From assembly GCF_030052815.1 (NCBI RefSeq), contig NC_079507.1, forward strand, positions 52,959,571-53,023,570: 64,000 nucleotides of DNA, read 5' to 3'. This stretch comes from Hevea brasiliensis. Lineage: Eukaryota > Streptophyta > Magnoliopsida > Malpighiales > Euphorbiaceae. Below, in pieces: positions 47,981-60,660 of this stretch (its first letter is position 1; each line of letters begins with the position of its first letter). Made by a program: the position numbers and the translations under genes. The notes below the pieces were generated by a model. The model was not told the origin of the DNA. It saw nothing but the letters and a program-made list of their open reading frames with translations, and searched no databases.

Positions 47981-49214
47981 AATTGGCTACAGAAATTTTT
48001 GTTATGTAATTTATTTTCACTTTGATGACAGCAAAATTTCTTTCTATGAGATTGACTTAACTCGTTTTAGAGAAGAAAAATAAAATAATTTAATATTGTC
48101 CAAAAAATTTAAATGTCCCTTTAATCCAAAATTTTCATTTGTGGTAATGGGTTTTTATTTATTGATATATATTAAAATTATTTGTAGTAAAACAAGATTT
48201 TGAATTTGATTAATAATTGAAATTAAATGTGCCTAACAAATGGTGAGGTGAAATTATTGTGAGAGTAAGATATTTTTTAAAAATTTAAATTGATAAAATT
48301 ATTTTCATATTCTAAAGTGAAAAATAAAATAAAGTGGAATAATAAAAAGATTGGAATGAATGAATGAATTATAGCTGTAGGTTGAGTGGCATGCAAAATT
48401 AATTCTCAAGCTGAAAAGCAAAGTTGCCCATGCAGTTGCTTGCATCAGTCAAATTGAATGCGGCCGGCATGCAATTAACAAAAATATCATAGCTTTCCCT
48501 ATTCATAAAGAATTTAAATTGGTTAAAAATTGGATTAAAAAAAAAATTAAAATTTTCTCAATTTTTCCTTTGCCCTTGTTACTTTTTGAACGCCTTAAAT
48601 AACCTTCACTTGATATTTTGTATAAATGTAAGGATTACAAAGAATATAGAAAACAAAATTGCTTGTATAAAATTGAAAATTGAATGAAATATTATATGAA
48701 AATAAAAATGATTTAAGTATTTAAAGAACATAGAAATAGTGAATTGAGAATGCTTTGAGGAATGAGATAAATAATTGAGAGCTTAAGATTGTGGGAGAAT
48801 TGAATGATGGTTGGTATTTCATTTTCATGCCTGCAACGTGTTTGATGAAGTGCTTCACGTTACATAGCTTCATGGCTGCTTATTGAGCTCTTACTCGAGC
48901 GGGATTACACAATTAAAGCCATTGTTCGTGATCTCAGTGAGTTTATGCTTTTCTTATTTTGAACTTCACGTGATCAAGCCATTGTCTTTTGTGATTATTT
49001 CTGCATAATTTTGAGTTTTTAGATTTTATAATTTTGATTACCTAGCACAGTATAATTTATTTATTTTTTAGGGGGAGAAGGGGGGTGTTGTGAGTGTTAG
49101 TAGCTGTTGAAGTTTAACTTCCACATCCATTGTCTTCATAGGAGTCATTTTATGTTTTCTAATTTTGTTTTATACATGTCATAGATTAACCTAAGAAAAC
49201 AAAACACTTGTGTA
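47981..49214. other. Intergenic region downstream of the GXM-like gene
   Basis: AT-rich 3' flank without a recognisable gene or repeat. 48780-49000 is slightly richer in GC but has no coding frame. Confidence 0.55.
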
Positions 49215-50566
49215 TGTTGGCATTTGGAAGAAGATAAACAAAAAAACAATAAACTAAAATTGCAGAAAATGCAGAAATGGAGAGGAGAAACTGAATTAAG
49301 TTGCAGCAAAATGAAACTTTCTCACTCTCACTCATTCTCATTCATTTCTAGCAATATATGAAGAGAACATCAAGTACAATGCTGTTTTTACATCAGCTTT
49401 ACCATAATTGTTTATTAGCTTTTCTACCTAAAAGAAAATAGACAGCCATATACCTAGCCATACTAAGATTTCTTCGCATGACTTTCTTTAAGTTCTTTTT
49501 CTGCTCTTGCTTCAACAATAAGAAAATTACAAATGATGGCTTATGGCCCTCAACAACAATATTTTTTGTAATTTTTGTGCTTGACTAAAGTCTCTTCCAG
49601 CATGTTTTTGCAGTTTTAAAGGACATGAAGATCCCTTCAATTTCAGCAAATTTCAACAATTTAAAGACTTGCCGGTCTCTTTAGCATTTTTCAGTTTTAA
49701 GATTTGCTGGTCTCTCAAAATTTATGCAATTTATAGGCATGCAAAGGTCTCTCCAACATAATTTTTTTCCTTTCCAGTTTAGAGACTTGCTGGTCTTTCC
49801 ATAATCACCCTTGAGAATAGAGGAAAAAGTAATTGAAGAAGCCACGATTGTTGGAAATAAGAGATTAAAACAACAAATCATCTTCATAACATAACAGAAA
49901 ATAGAGATTCAATTTCTCTTAAAATATAATCCACCTCTCTTGCATTTCATTTAAACATTCACCCACTCAAGAGAACAACATGGAAGACACACTTAAATCT
50001 CAAAAACAGCAAATATAGGTTTCTCAAAAACTTCTTGCACGTAACTTTGTAAAAGACTTCATTCTTTACAATCAAAAAACATATTTTTCTCTTATAAGAT
50101 TATGTGGTAAGAAGACACAGAGAAACAACAATGCAGAAGCCATACTTCTACTTGATAATCACACTCTTTCTTTTTTTTTTTTTTTCTTTCTCATGTTTGA
50201 ATGGACCCTAAGAAAAAAGCTCTTGTTTTTTCCTCTCAAACTCACAGTCCCTCAAAGATCATTTAGCTTTGATACCACTTGTTAGTATTTGGAAGAAGAT
50301 AAACAAAAAGCAAGAAACTAAAATTGCATGAGTTGCAGAAACGGAGAGAAGAAAACAAAATTAAGTTGCCGCAAAACAAAACTTTCTCACTCTCACTCAT
50401 TCTCATTCATTTCTAGCAATTATATAAAGAAAACATCAAGTACAATACTGATTTTACATCAGCTTTACCATACTTGTTTACTAGCTTTTCTACCTAAAAG
50501 AAAAGAGACAGTCACACCTAGCCATACTTCTAAAATCAAAAAGCTAAACAAAGTACTCTGCATAAT
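49215..50566 (-). mobile_element. TRIM-like non-autonomous LTR retrotransposon
   Basis: Two direct repeats of about 265-285 bases (49215 to about 49478 and 50280 to about 50566) share TTTGGAAGAAGATAAACAAA, TTTCTCACTCTCACTCATTC and ACATCAGCTTTACCAT. Beside the right repeat is GCTTTGATACCA (50266-50277), whose reverse complement TGGTATCAAAGC is a near-perfect initiator-tRNA-Met primer binding site two bases from the LTR end. This sets the orientation as minus. The 800-base interior has no coding frame, only short repeats of a GACTTGCTGGTCTCT-like unit. The pyrimidine-rich DNA after 49480 would be the polypurine tract on the minus strand. LTR ends are approximate and I could not confirm a target duplication. 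Confidence 0.8.
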
Positions 50567-50648
50567 GTGACAGCAAAAATGTCACAACCTTCATCAGTGT
50601 GTACTCAATGGAGCCAAAGAAAGACTTGTTAATGAATAAAGAAAATCT

Positions 50649-53600
50649 CTATCTCCTCTGGAAATTAAAGGACCTAATAAAAATAGCAAAAATAAATGCA
50701 AAGAGGACTGTAATCCCAAGAATCACTGCTGCAACCACTCCCAGAAAATCATGTTTGACGCCATAATAATCTCTCACAAATTGTTCCACTGTTTGGCCAC
50801 CTTCAAGAGTATCCTTAATATCTGCAAACTGGGATGCAATTAATCCATACAAGGTCCATGACATTGGACATCCCCAGTAGTACCATCTCCACCACACAAG
50901 CATCCTCTGTTATACACAGATCAGAGAAATGGTTTAGTCCACAGGAAGACTCTATATACAGCAGAAACGGTGAGAATTTCAAAGAATTAAGGGTGATTAA
51001 CTATTACAGTTCTAGGGATGACGAATCCTGAAAAGAGGTTCCAAATTCCATAAAATGCTGAAGAAATTATGGATGCAATGTGGTAGTTTGGTGTCACAGC
51101 AACAGCCATCATTCCGTAGTAGGTGTAGTACAGTAATGTGAAGTACATGAAGAACAGATACCAAAAGAACTTAGTAGCAGTCCATTCGAATCCGATCATT
51201 TTATATGTGATAAGACCATATACAACTACTTGTGCAAAAACGTATGGAAGCTCAACCAGGACCTGTTATAAAAGATGAGGCTAGTTAAAGGAGACTTGGG
51301 GCATTCTGCATAGTAAGAAATTTCTTAAAATATGTAATAACTTATTACCTGCGCATTTGCATAAGGCAAAGCTGAATACATTCCTGCAGCTCTTTCTCTA
51401 TAGAAGACGGTTCTTTCAACTGCGACTACTGGCTGCACAGATGATGCATTTTGCACCCCAAGGAAGAGTACTGCTGCAGAATTGAAAATGTCTTGTTCCT
51501 TTGACCTACAGTGCATAAGAAATGGGAATAAGAAAAAAAGGTGGAAGCAAACAGTATGTTGTAATATGAACTGCTAAATTGTTTTAGTATTTGCATGTGA
51601 CTTACATTTTGGAGCCAAGATCCCAGAACATTGTCCCCAACATCAAAGCTATAAACGTTGTGAACAGAAATATTACGGCAGTATATGGTGGATTTCGCCA
51701 GTAAGACAAACGTTGCTTCCATAAGCAAGCTAAACATTGGGTCAAAAATGACTGTGAGCACTGTGCAGGGATATAGAGGTCCTTTGAACCAGGTGCTGGA
51801 GTGCTTAATTCCTTGATAGTTGCTTTGTTTCTTCTGAACCATGGGATAGATGTGAGCAACAAATTTAAGAACTAATTTCACTCTATTTTTTCCCATTTGG
51901 AAACATCAGAAGTGGTAGTTTAGTTTTTTGGTGCAAACATTACCTGTAAAGTTCTGAATCCCGAAATATGCAGCAAAATCAACCCCCAAAGACAACTCTT
52001 GTGCAGAATTGGTAACTTCCAACATCCAGGTTGCTGGATTATAACTATATGTAATTTTACTGACCCCTTCAATTTTCTAGATGAAAAGAATGGCAACTGA
52101 ATTAGCATGAATTTAATATGGAAATAAGATGTTCATAGTTATGCATTTTTCATGTTATTACCTCAAAATATTTGATTAGATGGCTAGAATACTGACCCAA
52201 TGACCCTACATATATCTCTTCTTCTCCTCTCTTCATCAGGAATAGCTGCAATGCCATGACGAATTAATCACATCAATGTGGTAAAGAACCCACAATAAAA
52301 CACTAAATTTTGAGAATTAAAAAAAAAAATTCTTACCTCGTCAAAAGCTTCAAATATGTCAATGCTTGGCTGATGGATAGTGTACACAATAGTTCTTCCT
52401 GTGTCCACGGTGTTCCTAACTATTCTCATTACAATTGCAGCAGCTCTTGCTCGAGCCCTGAAGTTGGCTTGTCCATGAATACTATAGAGGGGTTTGCCAC
52501 TAGCTCAACTGCAATGGTTAGCCGCTTCCGCTGCTCAGTCGACAAACCATTCACACAAGGCAACCTGACTAATGCTTGCCTCAATGGATTCAGTTCCACA
52601 AGCTCCATGACTTCATCAACAAACATCTGCATCAAAATTTTTCAACAAGAAGTTAATTGCCTGCAACCTACTTAAATCTTATTCCATTTAATGGGTTACA
52701 GACATACAGGACTCTTTCAAGATATTGAAATCATCTTCACTAGCATTCTCAGCAAGACAGAACAGGTTGCTTGAACTTGACAAAATGATTAGCCATAGGA
52801 TAAAAATGCTTTTTGAATGCAATGCAAATTAATTTGAATGATCTAACCCAAGGTGGTAGGAAACCCCATAGAAACCAAGGACAAGAGTAATGATATTCAA
52901 AGTACACAAACTTCCATTGAACTTTAAGCTGCCTTCTGATATAGATCCTTGCCTTTCTGGTTCCAGAATCGACTTCAGGGGGTAGACGAAGCCAAGCTGA
53001 GTAGAGTAAGGATTCATAGATGGTAACATGTGGAGAGTGGATGTCATTTTGCTCACAAAATCCTGAAATTCTAGCAAAAGTTTCATGCTTCTTTGGATAC
53101 CCAGAAATTTTGATGCTCCCCTCAATATATCCACCAGTTTTCCTACCAGCCAGCACATCCATTAGCGTGGTTTTACCAACACCACTAACACCCATTAAAG
53201 CTGTGAGAACACCTGGCCTAAAAGCACCACTCACACCCTTCAATAGCACCAATTTATCTTCAGCAATTTCCTAATTTCTCATTTCCTGTAATTTCAATTT
53301 AACAAGATCAAGTTCTGTTATTCTTTTGACCATGTCACAATGAAAGAAATATATGGTTCTATTTTCTTAACTTCTGATATCTGTGGCACATCAACAGCAT
53401 ATATAACATCATCAAAGGTGATGGAATGTGGCTTAAATGGAAGAATCATTCCTTTTTTCTTGTTATGCTCCAGCTCATCAATTCCGCTTGTCTCATTCTC
53501 TGCAGGTAATTGAACTTGTTAAGATGGCAACTAATAGGAAAATATGAAATGACTCGATCTGAACTTATTATCAATGAGTCTGCCGCCTGTGTTGGTTCTG

Positions 53601-56600
53601 TGACTGCTTTCAAGTCTGTCACTGGGTTCAGGCTCATCAAATATAACAGCCTGAGGCTTCTCAAATGCTGCCAAATATTATTTCCAATATATTAGAATAA
53701 GCTCTCATTTTCAGAAAGCATGAATTGAGAAGATAATGACGCTCACGGTTAAGGAAAGTGAGAGCAAGAATGAAACATAAGTTGAATACTAGCATGAATC
53801 CTGCTAATGCACCCACTCCTAACCAATACCAATGTGCATGAGGGAAGAAACCACGACTTTTCAATAGCTGAACTCCCAACGATTCTGTTGAGTATGGTGG
53901 AATCTGTAATTTTTACATTAAAATTTAGATATATCTTGGCTATTTAGAGGTAAAAACACAAATATAGAATGGCAAGTTCAAGAATATCACATGGCTCCAG
54001 CTTTTTCCAAGAAACTCATTGGCTACTATTGCACTTTCCCCATCAATCATTGGCGATAACCAATAACCCCATATCCACCATTTCCTGATGTTGTCTGAGG
54101 CATCAAACATAGAAAAAATGTTTTACTCGTTCACGTTTACTTTGAGAAAGATTAGTCTGTTAAACACACTGTTAATTATATATACCTCGTGACAGGACAA
54201 CGCCACCCAATGCAAAAAGTATAAGTACTGCAAATGACCCAAAGGTATTAGCAACGATCATGTTCCTTCCAGTTGCAGCCATAAATCGGAATAGCGCAGA
54301 GGCCATCTGGTGAACAATTAAGAGGAGAAAGTACTGCTTGAAGAACCTGCAATCATCAACATTTGTTCTCAGCTGCATCATATCAAATTGCTTTACATGA
54401 TTCTAATCAACAGAGGCCATTTTTTCTTTCTTTTTATTTTCTTTTGCTTCTTACCTTCCAACATTAGGATCGAATCCAATGACATAATAAGTGATGAACA
54501 CCCAAACACCAACTTCTAAAAATGATATAGGAATTTTAAGAATCCATGCGGGAAGAGAATATGCCCATGAAGGATAGGATAGCAGGTCCCTTTGCTTGTA
54601 AAACACAGGAAGCTGTGCAGTGGTCATAGATATCTCTGACATACCATTGAACATGATCATGATCACAGTGAAGAATAAAGCACCCAAATAAATTCCTCCA
54701 TCTATGAGATCGTTTCGGTGCATATTAGTTCGTAGGAAGAGTGTCATAGTAATGATTGTGATAACAGCAAGATAGTGGCAAAAACAAAAGGGAAATCATT
54801 ATAACCTATATAAAATTTGAAAATAGCAACTAGTAAAATGTAAAATTATGTTGATAATTACTTGGGAGAGCTCGAAAATATAGACAAATGAGTTCCTCTT
54901 CATTAGCAAGTACTCTCTTGAGAAGCTGGGTGGCTCTTGCTTTTATCAAATGGGGTAGAAAGCTCTTGTCCAATTTTTTGGCCCACGTCATATGATTGAA
55001 ATGCCTCAGCAAATTCCTGGACTGTGATAAAACTGTAAGGTTGATCTTTTTGTGCCCAGTACTGCTTCTGATCTTTCCTTGATGTCACCTGAAATGAATT
55101 CGTTACTCATTAGTATCATGGAAACTGCACATAATGAAACAAAAAAACAAAACTGCCATGCTTATGCTTACTTCTTGCAAGAAATCAGCCACGCCATTTC
55201 GTTCAGGACACTTGAAGCCCATATGTTCAAAAAAACCAAGCACATCTTCACGAGGACCCTGATACACAATCTGGCCATCCGACAGCAAAATAATGTCATC
55301 AAAGAGGTCCTAAGTCTCTGGTGCTGGCTGGAGGAGGGAAATGACACCAGTTCCATTAAGAATGTGAATGTATTGCTTTATTGAGTTCACAATTTGGAAA
55401 GTTGTTGAACTGTCCAAGCCAGTGGAGATCTCGTCCATAAAAAGTGCCCTTGATGGCCCAACCAGCATTTCACCTTCAATTTGATTATTGGAGATTTCAT
55501 TCCAAAAACTTTATTTGAAAATCTGAATGGCATTAGAAACAGACTGGTGGATGCTATTTACCAGTTGTAACACGCTTCCTTTGTCCTCCAGAGATACCCT
55601 GCAACATTTCATCTCCTACCAAGGTATCTGCACAGATATCTAATCCCAAAATCTGCAAATTTAAGTGAAAAAGATGTTAAATAAACTATTAGGAACTTGT
55701 GAAAATCTTTTATGATATTGTAGTACTTTGTGATTACAATACCTTCAAAATATAATCTGTGACCAAACTAGCCGCTTGTCCTTCTGTTGCGGCAGCCTGT
55801 AACACAAGAAATATCATAAAACGAAAATCAATCTCCATGAACACAGCTTGTTCTAGGATGGTAACTCTTTCAATAGAATTCTTATGGACATAAAACAAGA
55901 ACAACATTCAAATTAATTATTTACAGAACAAATACAAAAACGCTATGGATTATGATTAGCATGTTTATGTCCTCATATCAGAATAAGGTATATATGTTTC
56001 ATTCCATTCCAAACTACTTTTTTTTACTAATAATTTCTGTCCTTACCTTCATGAAAACATCAATATCTGGATCAGGTTTACTATTAGCTGCTTTCTCTCT
56101 TCTAGACAACTCTGCTAGCATCTCTGCAAATTTCCAAAATCTTTCAATTGTTAGTCACAATTAGAATATGTACAGGTCCATAAATAATGTTAGAAAATAA
56201 AAGATCTAATAATCTAACCATGTAGACATCCAACCCCTTCGCATCTAGCAGAAAATGCCAGAGTTTCCCTTACAGTCATTTCTCCTATATGAATATCATG
56301 CTGACTAATATAGGCAGCTGTTTTCTGTGGAATAAATTCATTCATCCCATGGCCATTGTAAGTCACACTACCAGAGAACTGCAAGAGAAATTCAATATCT
56401 CAAGTTAAAGATAAAAACCAAGTTTGAACATTTGAATTCTATTTAAAAAAACCTGAATCCCCAGGAAAGTTGCGTAGCTGTGAAAATATATCAACACCTT
56501 CAAATTAGGATCAAGCTTGCCAGCCAGTGCGAGCAAAAGTGTAGTCTTTCCAGAACTAGGAGGACCCAAAAGTAGAGTCATTCTGGAACATATGCATGCC

Positions 56601-57460
56601 CAAAATAAACAATTAGAAATGGGAAAAAATATATACGAATTAATTAGGATATACTAAGAAATCATATCTCAGTTCATGGTTGTCTCATCTTGAGGGCTTG
56701 ATGACCCCATTAATATCCTCAAGGATGGTCAATGGTTTCTTTCTACTGGGAAGCATATGAAGATAATTCAAGAAACCATTTAAAATCCAATAAAAAAAAT
56801 TAGTTTACAAAACCAATATAAAAATTAGTAAAGGCAACATTAAACCTCTGCAAGTAGTAATTACCTCTAGTACATTAACAGAGAAGTTAACGAATGTAGG
56901 CAGAGCACTGTTTCCTACCAAAGCTTCTGTTTCTATATTTAGATGTTCAAATCGAACTTCAATTGTTGGGAGTTCAATTCCAACACTAGATCACGAAGAA
57001 ACAAAAGAAATAATTAAGAAATATCAAGGAAAATGAGCATTAGAAAAAGAACTTCACAAAACGTAATTTCCTCCGTCCATCAATGTAAAAAGTTCAAAAT
57101 GCATAATTTTTCTTTCTTGGATGGACCCTTATTGCAAATTTTCCTAGCATGAACCAGTAGAAATCTTTTCCGATCAATTCGGTTCTTGAGCTTCAACAAG
57201 AAATTCTCATTATCCTGTTCAGCAACTCTCACCAACCTCTCGAGCAAACTTTTCCTCTCCTGGAATCCATGAGTATCTACGTCAACCTCATTACCTCCAC
57301 CTCTGGATGCACTAATCAAAATAACCTTCCTCAAACGATCATAAGTAGGCAGCTTTTCAAGAGCAGCCCATTTAAGAGCTTCTTCGTCATCTTCTTCTCT
57401 ATAAGATCTTGAGAAAACATCTAAAGCATTATTTATCGGGTTTTTTACCGAAGGGGTCAA
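50649..57460 (-). pseudogene. PDR-type ABCG transporter pseudogene (ABCG40/PDR1-like)
   Basis: Exon-like blocks on the minus strand run from EEDDEEALKWAALEKLPTYDRLRK near 57400 to the C-terminus FAIFIRSFNFQRR at 50649, in full PDR order. NBD1 has Walker [10 protein letters not shown] near 56560, signature ISGGQRKR near 55590 and Walker [14 protein letters not shown] near 55440. Membrane domain 1 is at 54750-53660, NBD2 at 53270-52450 (Walker [10 protein letters not shown]), and membrane domain 2 at 51860-50649. Lesions: no in-frame ATG for the first exon; nonsense TAG at 55312-55310 in PAPET*DLFDD; a deletion with frameshift near 54918-54926; Walker B Glu to Lys in NBD2 (MDKPTSGL, 52470-52468); a one-base frameshift near 52452. 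Splice donors after 57171 (GA) and 56689 (AT) also look damaged. Intact relatives export terpenoids or hormones across the plasma membrane. Confidence 0.9.
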
Positions 57461-57829
57461 ATTAAAAAAAAATACTAAAAATCGGTGAGTTTAAATGTAA
57501 TTGTTAAAATAGAGTAGATGATGCTGAGGTGAAAGATATTAGAATGAGATGTTAATTATAATATTATTTTGAGGATTGAACCCCATTTATAATAGTGTCT
57601 GAGTTTTAAACGTGTTTATTTACGGTAGATTCAGCTTTAATTTTAATTTTTTAATTATTTTATTTTATATTTTAAATAAAATATAAATATTGTTTTAATA
57701 AATAATATTATAATAATTAATACTATATATTATAATATTTTTATTATAAAAAATTATTTTTTAATTTAAAATCAAATTAAATAAAAATTAAAATATAAAA
57801 GTTTTATACTAAGATAAGCCGGGAGCCCT
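57461..57829. other. AT-rich spacer
   Basis: AT-rich DNA between the ABC transporter relic and the second pararetrovirus. The normal promoter and first codons of the transporter are not recognisable here. Confidence 0.5.
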
Positions 57830-58141
57830 TACCACACATATAATGAACTCATGCTATGCCTCTTCCCTCTCCATAGGTACTCTCTGGCTGTGCCCTTTTG
57901 TTCATTGTACATGTGATAACGGGACCGTCGCACCTTAATGTCAAAACAAAGATATTTCTGATACACAGGATCCTCTTAAAGAGGCAAGTGTAGAGCATAC
58001 GTGTATCTGATTATAAGAGTATGATACACGTTCAAAGGTTTTCGGAGAGAAGGAGAAGAGTTTAGAAAGCCATAGAAGAGAACTTTAGAGAATATTATTG
58101 AAAAGAAACTAAGTCCACTTACAACTGAAGAGAGCAGCTCC

Positions 58142-58148
58142 TTATATA
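58142..58148 (-). promoter_or_regulatory. TATA box of the pararetrovirus copy 2 promoter
   Basis: On the minus strand CCTATATAAGG lies about 115 bases after the viral stop codon, matching the placement in copy 1 (43142). A leader-like region with short inverted stretches follows (for example ACGTGTATC and GATACACGT near 57998-58030). Confidence 0.6.
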
Positions 58149-58264
58149 GGCGAGGAGGCTCTTAACATTACAGTAACCTGTTAGAAATCACCAAGCACTC
58201 TTAAAGCAACATAAAGAAAGACAGATACATTATTACATTATTGACTGACAAACTTTAACTTTTA

Positions 58265-59623
58265 TCATGGAGTGGTAGACAGATTGAGGGTGTCAAAGTC
58301 TGAGTCATTAGAGTTGATTCCAAAAAAGTCCTTTGGCCACTGTCGGTGTACAGGAGATGGTGGGTCAGTACTCTGAATGGCATCTCGTGACTCTGTGTCC
58401 ATTGGGTCCTGGGAATCTTGCCACATGGGATGGGTCCAGTCAATGGGCTCATCAGTGAGAGACCGGATGGGAAGTGATGTACAATTCACATGGGGAGGCA
58501 CTAGGCAAAAATAGCTATTGATTTCACAGAGATACTCAGCTAGTTGTTTTCTCAAAGGTCCCATGGCATCTTTGTCAATAATTGATCCCTCGTAAGTCCT
58601 CCACTCGTACTCAGTATTCTGGGTCCAGAGGAGTCCATCGGGCCTTCTAGAGAAAGGCCTGTGAAAAATGAACAAGGTTCTGATGTTGGGCTGAGTAGCG
58701 ATGGGCCTGTCTTCTATTCCATGGGTGTCGATGATGCGCTTCAGGCTGTAGCGCCATGCTGAAATGGGCTTGAACCATTCTAGAAATCTGGACAGGAGAG
58801 TCCTGTTAGTATTGTTCATAACATACTGATACAGGGCTATGAGCGGGAATTCTAGTCCTGTGGAATAGAGTGTAACCATGCACCAGAGGAGCCATAGTTC
58901 TTCTAGGATGAGTTCTCTGCCAGGTTGGATACTGAAATAGGTGAGGAAAGGGTTGTCAGGGATAAAGACAGTCGAGGAGGGGAGTAATCCCCTTAGGGTG
59001 TTTCTTGCACTCAGGTAGTGAAACAGATGATCCCTTGCGAACTTAGCCATTTTTGTGATAGGCTGGTTTGGTGAGCATCCAGGAGGGAAACTGTCTAGAG
59101 TAGGAACCAGGAAATTGTGCATTGGAGAAGGAGTATGTGGAGAGGATGAGGATGATGCCATGAGGATCAAGCGGAGTGAAGAGGAAGATTGGATCAGGTG
59201 GAGGGTTTTTGGCTTGGATAGGAGGTCAGGAACCAAGTTGTGCTTCCCTTTGATATGCTGGACTGTGAATTTATACTTGGCGAACCAGTCCTTAAGTCTC
59301 AGTAATTGTGCTTCAGGAAGAGACTTGTTTTTGAAGTCTAGAACCTTTGGGAAGGATGAGCTGTCCATGACCACAGTGAAGTGGTGGCCAATCAGATAGA
59401 ATTCGAATCTCTTTATCCCATTTTTGACAGCCAATATCTCTTTATAGACTGAATGATAATGTTTCTGAGGCTCTGGGAACTCTCCACTAGCATGTCCGCA
59501 GATATGCTTTTCTCCTTGAATTTCTTCGATGAGGACTGCACCCCAGTGGGTGTCACTAGCATCAGTCTGAAGGATGCGGTGTCTAATGCTGGGAATCTTT
59601 AGTGGTGGTGGGTTTAAAGCCAC
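58265..59623 (-). pseudogene. Pararetrovirus copy 2: RNase H joined to a C-terminal extension of unknown function
   Basis: A 452-codon open frame. Residues about 1-135 are RNase H: the catalytic Asp is in ILQTDASDTHWGAVL, Glu in YKEILAVKNGI, and Asp in FTVVMDSSSF. After HIKGKHNLVPDLLS comes a Ser-rich joint with an internal Met (MASSSSSPH), then about 280 residues with no domain I know. These are rich in Trp and Tyr and end in an acidic tail. The same extension follows RNase H in copy 1. In florendoviruses a second ORF of unknown function sits at this place; here no stop separates it from RNase H. Listed as a pseudogene because the upstream polymerase frame is shifted. Confidence 0.85.
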
Positions 59624-59801
59624 TTCTTTTAATTTTTTGACTGCACATGTCTGTTCTTCCCTCCATGGTGGGGAATCTTTTTAAGCATCTTTGACAGCTG
59701 GCAAGTGTGGGCGGCCACATGCGGGATAAACTTCCTGATGTAATTGATAATACCAAGGAACTGTTGTATTTGTTTTACTGTCAAGTCCTTATCAGGGGAC
59801 T

Positions 59802-60446
59802 TCAGTAATTCTTCGGCAATGTGAGGTCCCGGTTGGTATTTCCATCCTTGAATTTCATTCCAAGGAAGTCGATGTCAGTTTGGGCCAGTGAGCTCTTCTT
59901 TTCTGATAGCATAATTCCATAGGAATCCACTAATTGTTGAAATGTGGAGAGGAGTGTCCTATGGGCCGTAACATCTTTGGAGAAGAGAAGGATATCATCT
60001 ATATAAATAAGAGCACTATGTAGTATGGGCTCGAATATCCTTGTCATGACTTTTTGGAAAACTGATGGGGCCGTCTTAAGGCCGAATGGAAGGACTGTCC
60101 ATTGGTATTGGGCCGTAGGAATGCAGAAGGCAGTCTTGGGCCTATCAGAGGGGTTAATACCCAGTTGCCAAAAACCAGCTTTAAGATCAAACTTGGAGAA
60201 AATATGGGCTTCGTGTAGTTGAGTGAACAAGGCTTCAGGCTTTGGTAATGGGAACTTGTCATCTTGGAGGAAATGATTCAGAGGCTTGTAATCTATGACA
60301 AGTCTTTTCTTCCCTCTTAGTCGTTCTGATCTTTTTTCAACATAAAAGGCCTGGCAGGCCCATTGAGAGGAAGTGGGTTCTATGAGGCCTTGTTGGAGAA
60401 GCTGTTTGCACTCTTCTTGGGCTAGAGCCAAGTCTGTAGGATTCAT
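59802..60446 (-). pseudogene. Pararetrovirus copy 2: reverse transcriptase
   Basis: A 214-codon open frame covering fingers and palm: KKRLVIDYKPLNHF, KFDLKAGFWQLGI (first catalytic Asp), LPFGLKTAPSVFQ and the YIDD box with the other two Asp, then MLSEKKS and DFLGM. The viral frame continues upstream of the ATG at 60446 towards 60640, where similarity to copy 1 begins. A one-base frameshift near 59835 ends this frame early, and a second near 59685 is needed to reach the RNase H frame. The enzyme copies viral RNA into DNA. Every catalytic Asp is present, but the frame is broken. Confidence 0.88.
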
Positions 60447-60660
60447 TCCCGGGTGTGATGCTTTTGTCGGATTGATATCTTCATTGAGTTTGAATGGAAG
60501 ACTGACAAAGAATTCCGGATTTTTCCATAGGGGGTGGTGACGGTGAAAATGTGCATGGGAATCAGCACAGGATCTTAAGAGGAGCTCCTTGTGCTCTTGG
60601 AATTCAGCTGAGGCATCAGCCAGAGGAGCTCCTTCTCAGGCTACCACTGGCTCTATAGAG

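Larger units (their letters stand above)
57830..60660 (-). mobile_element. Endogenous pararetrovirus, copy 2 (partial, minus strand)
   Basis: On the minus strand, in order: N-terminal approach to reverse transcriptase (from about 60660), reverse transcriptase, RNase H, C-terminal extension ending at 58265, a non-coding stretch with a TATA box, and a leader-like region to about 57830. The movement, coat and protease parts are missing. The proteins are clearly related to copy 1 at 40601-42934 but not near-identical, so the two are separate insertions. It is far better preserved, with two frameshifts and long open frames. Neither end has a recognisable target duplication, as expected for illegitimate integration. 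Confidence 0.88.

Noticed and set aside
52749..53252. 167-codon frame as an intact ABC protein
   Set aside because: It is only the NBD2 Walker A exon read into the next intron; neighbouring blocks carry a frameshift and a Walker B change.
59055..59399. 114-codon plus-strand frame opposite RNase H
   Set aside because: Antisense shadow of the viral frame.
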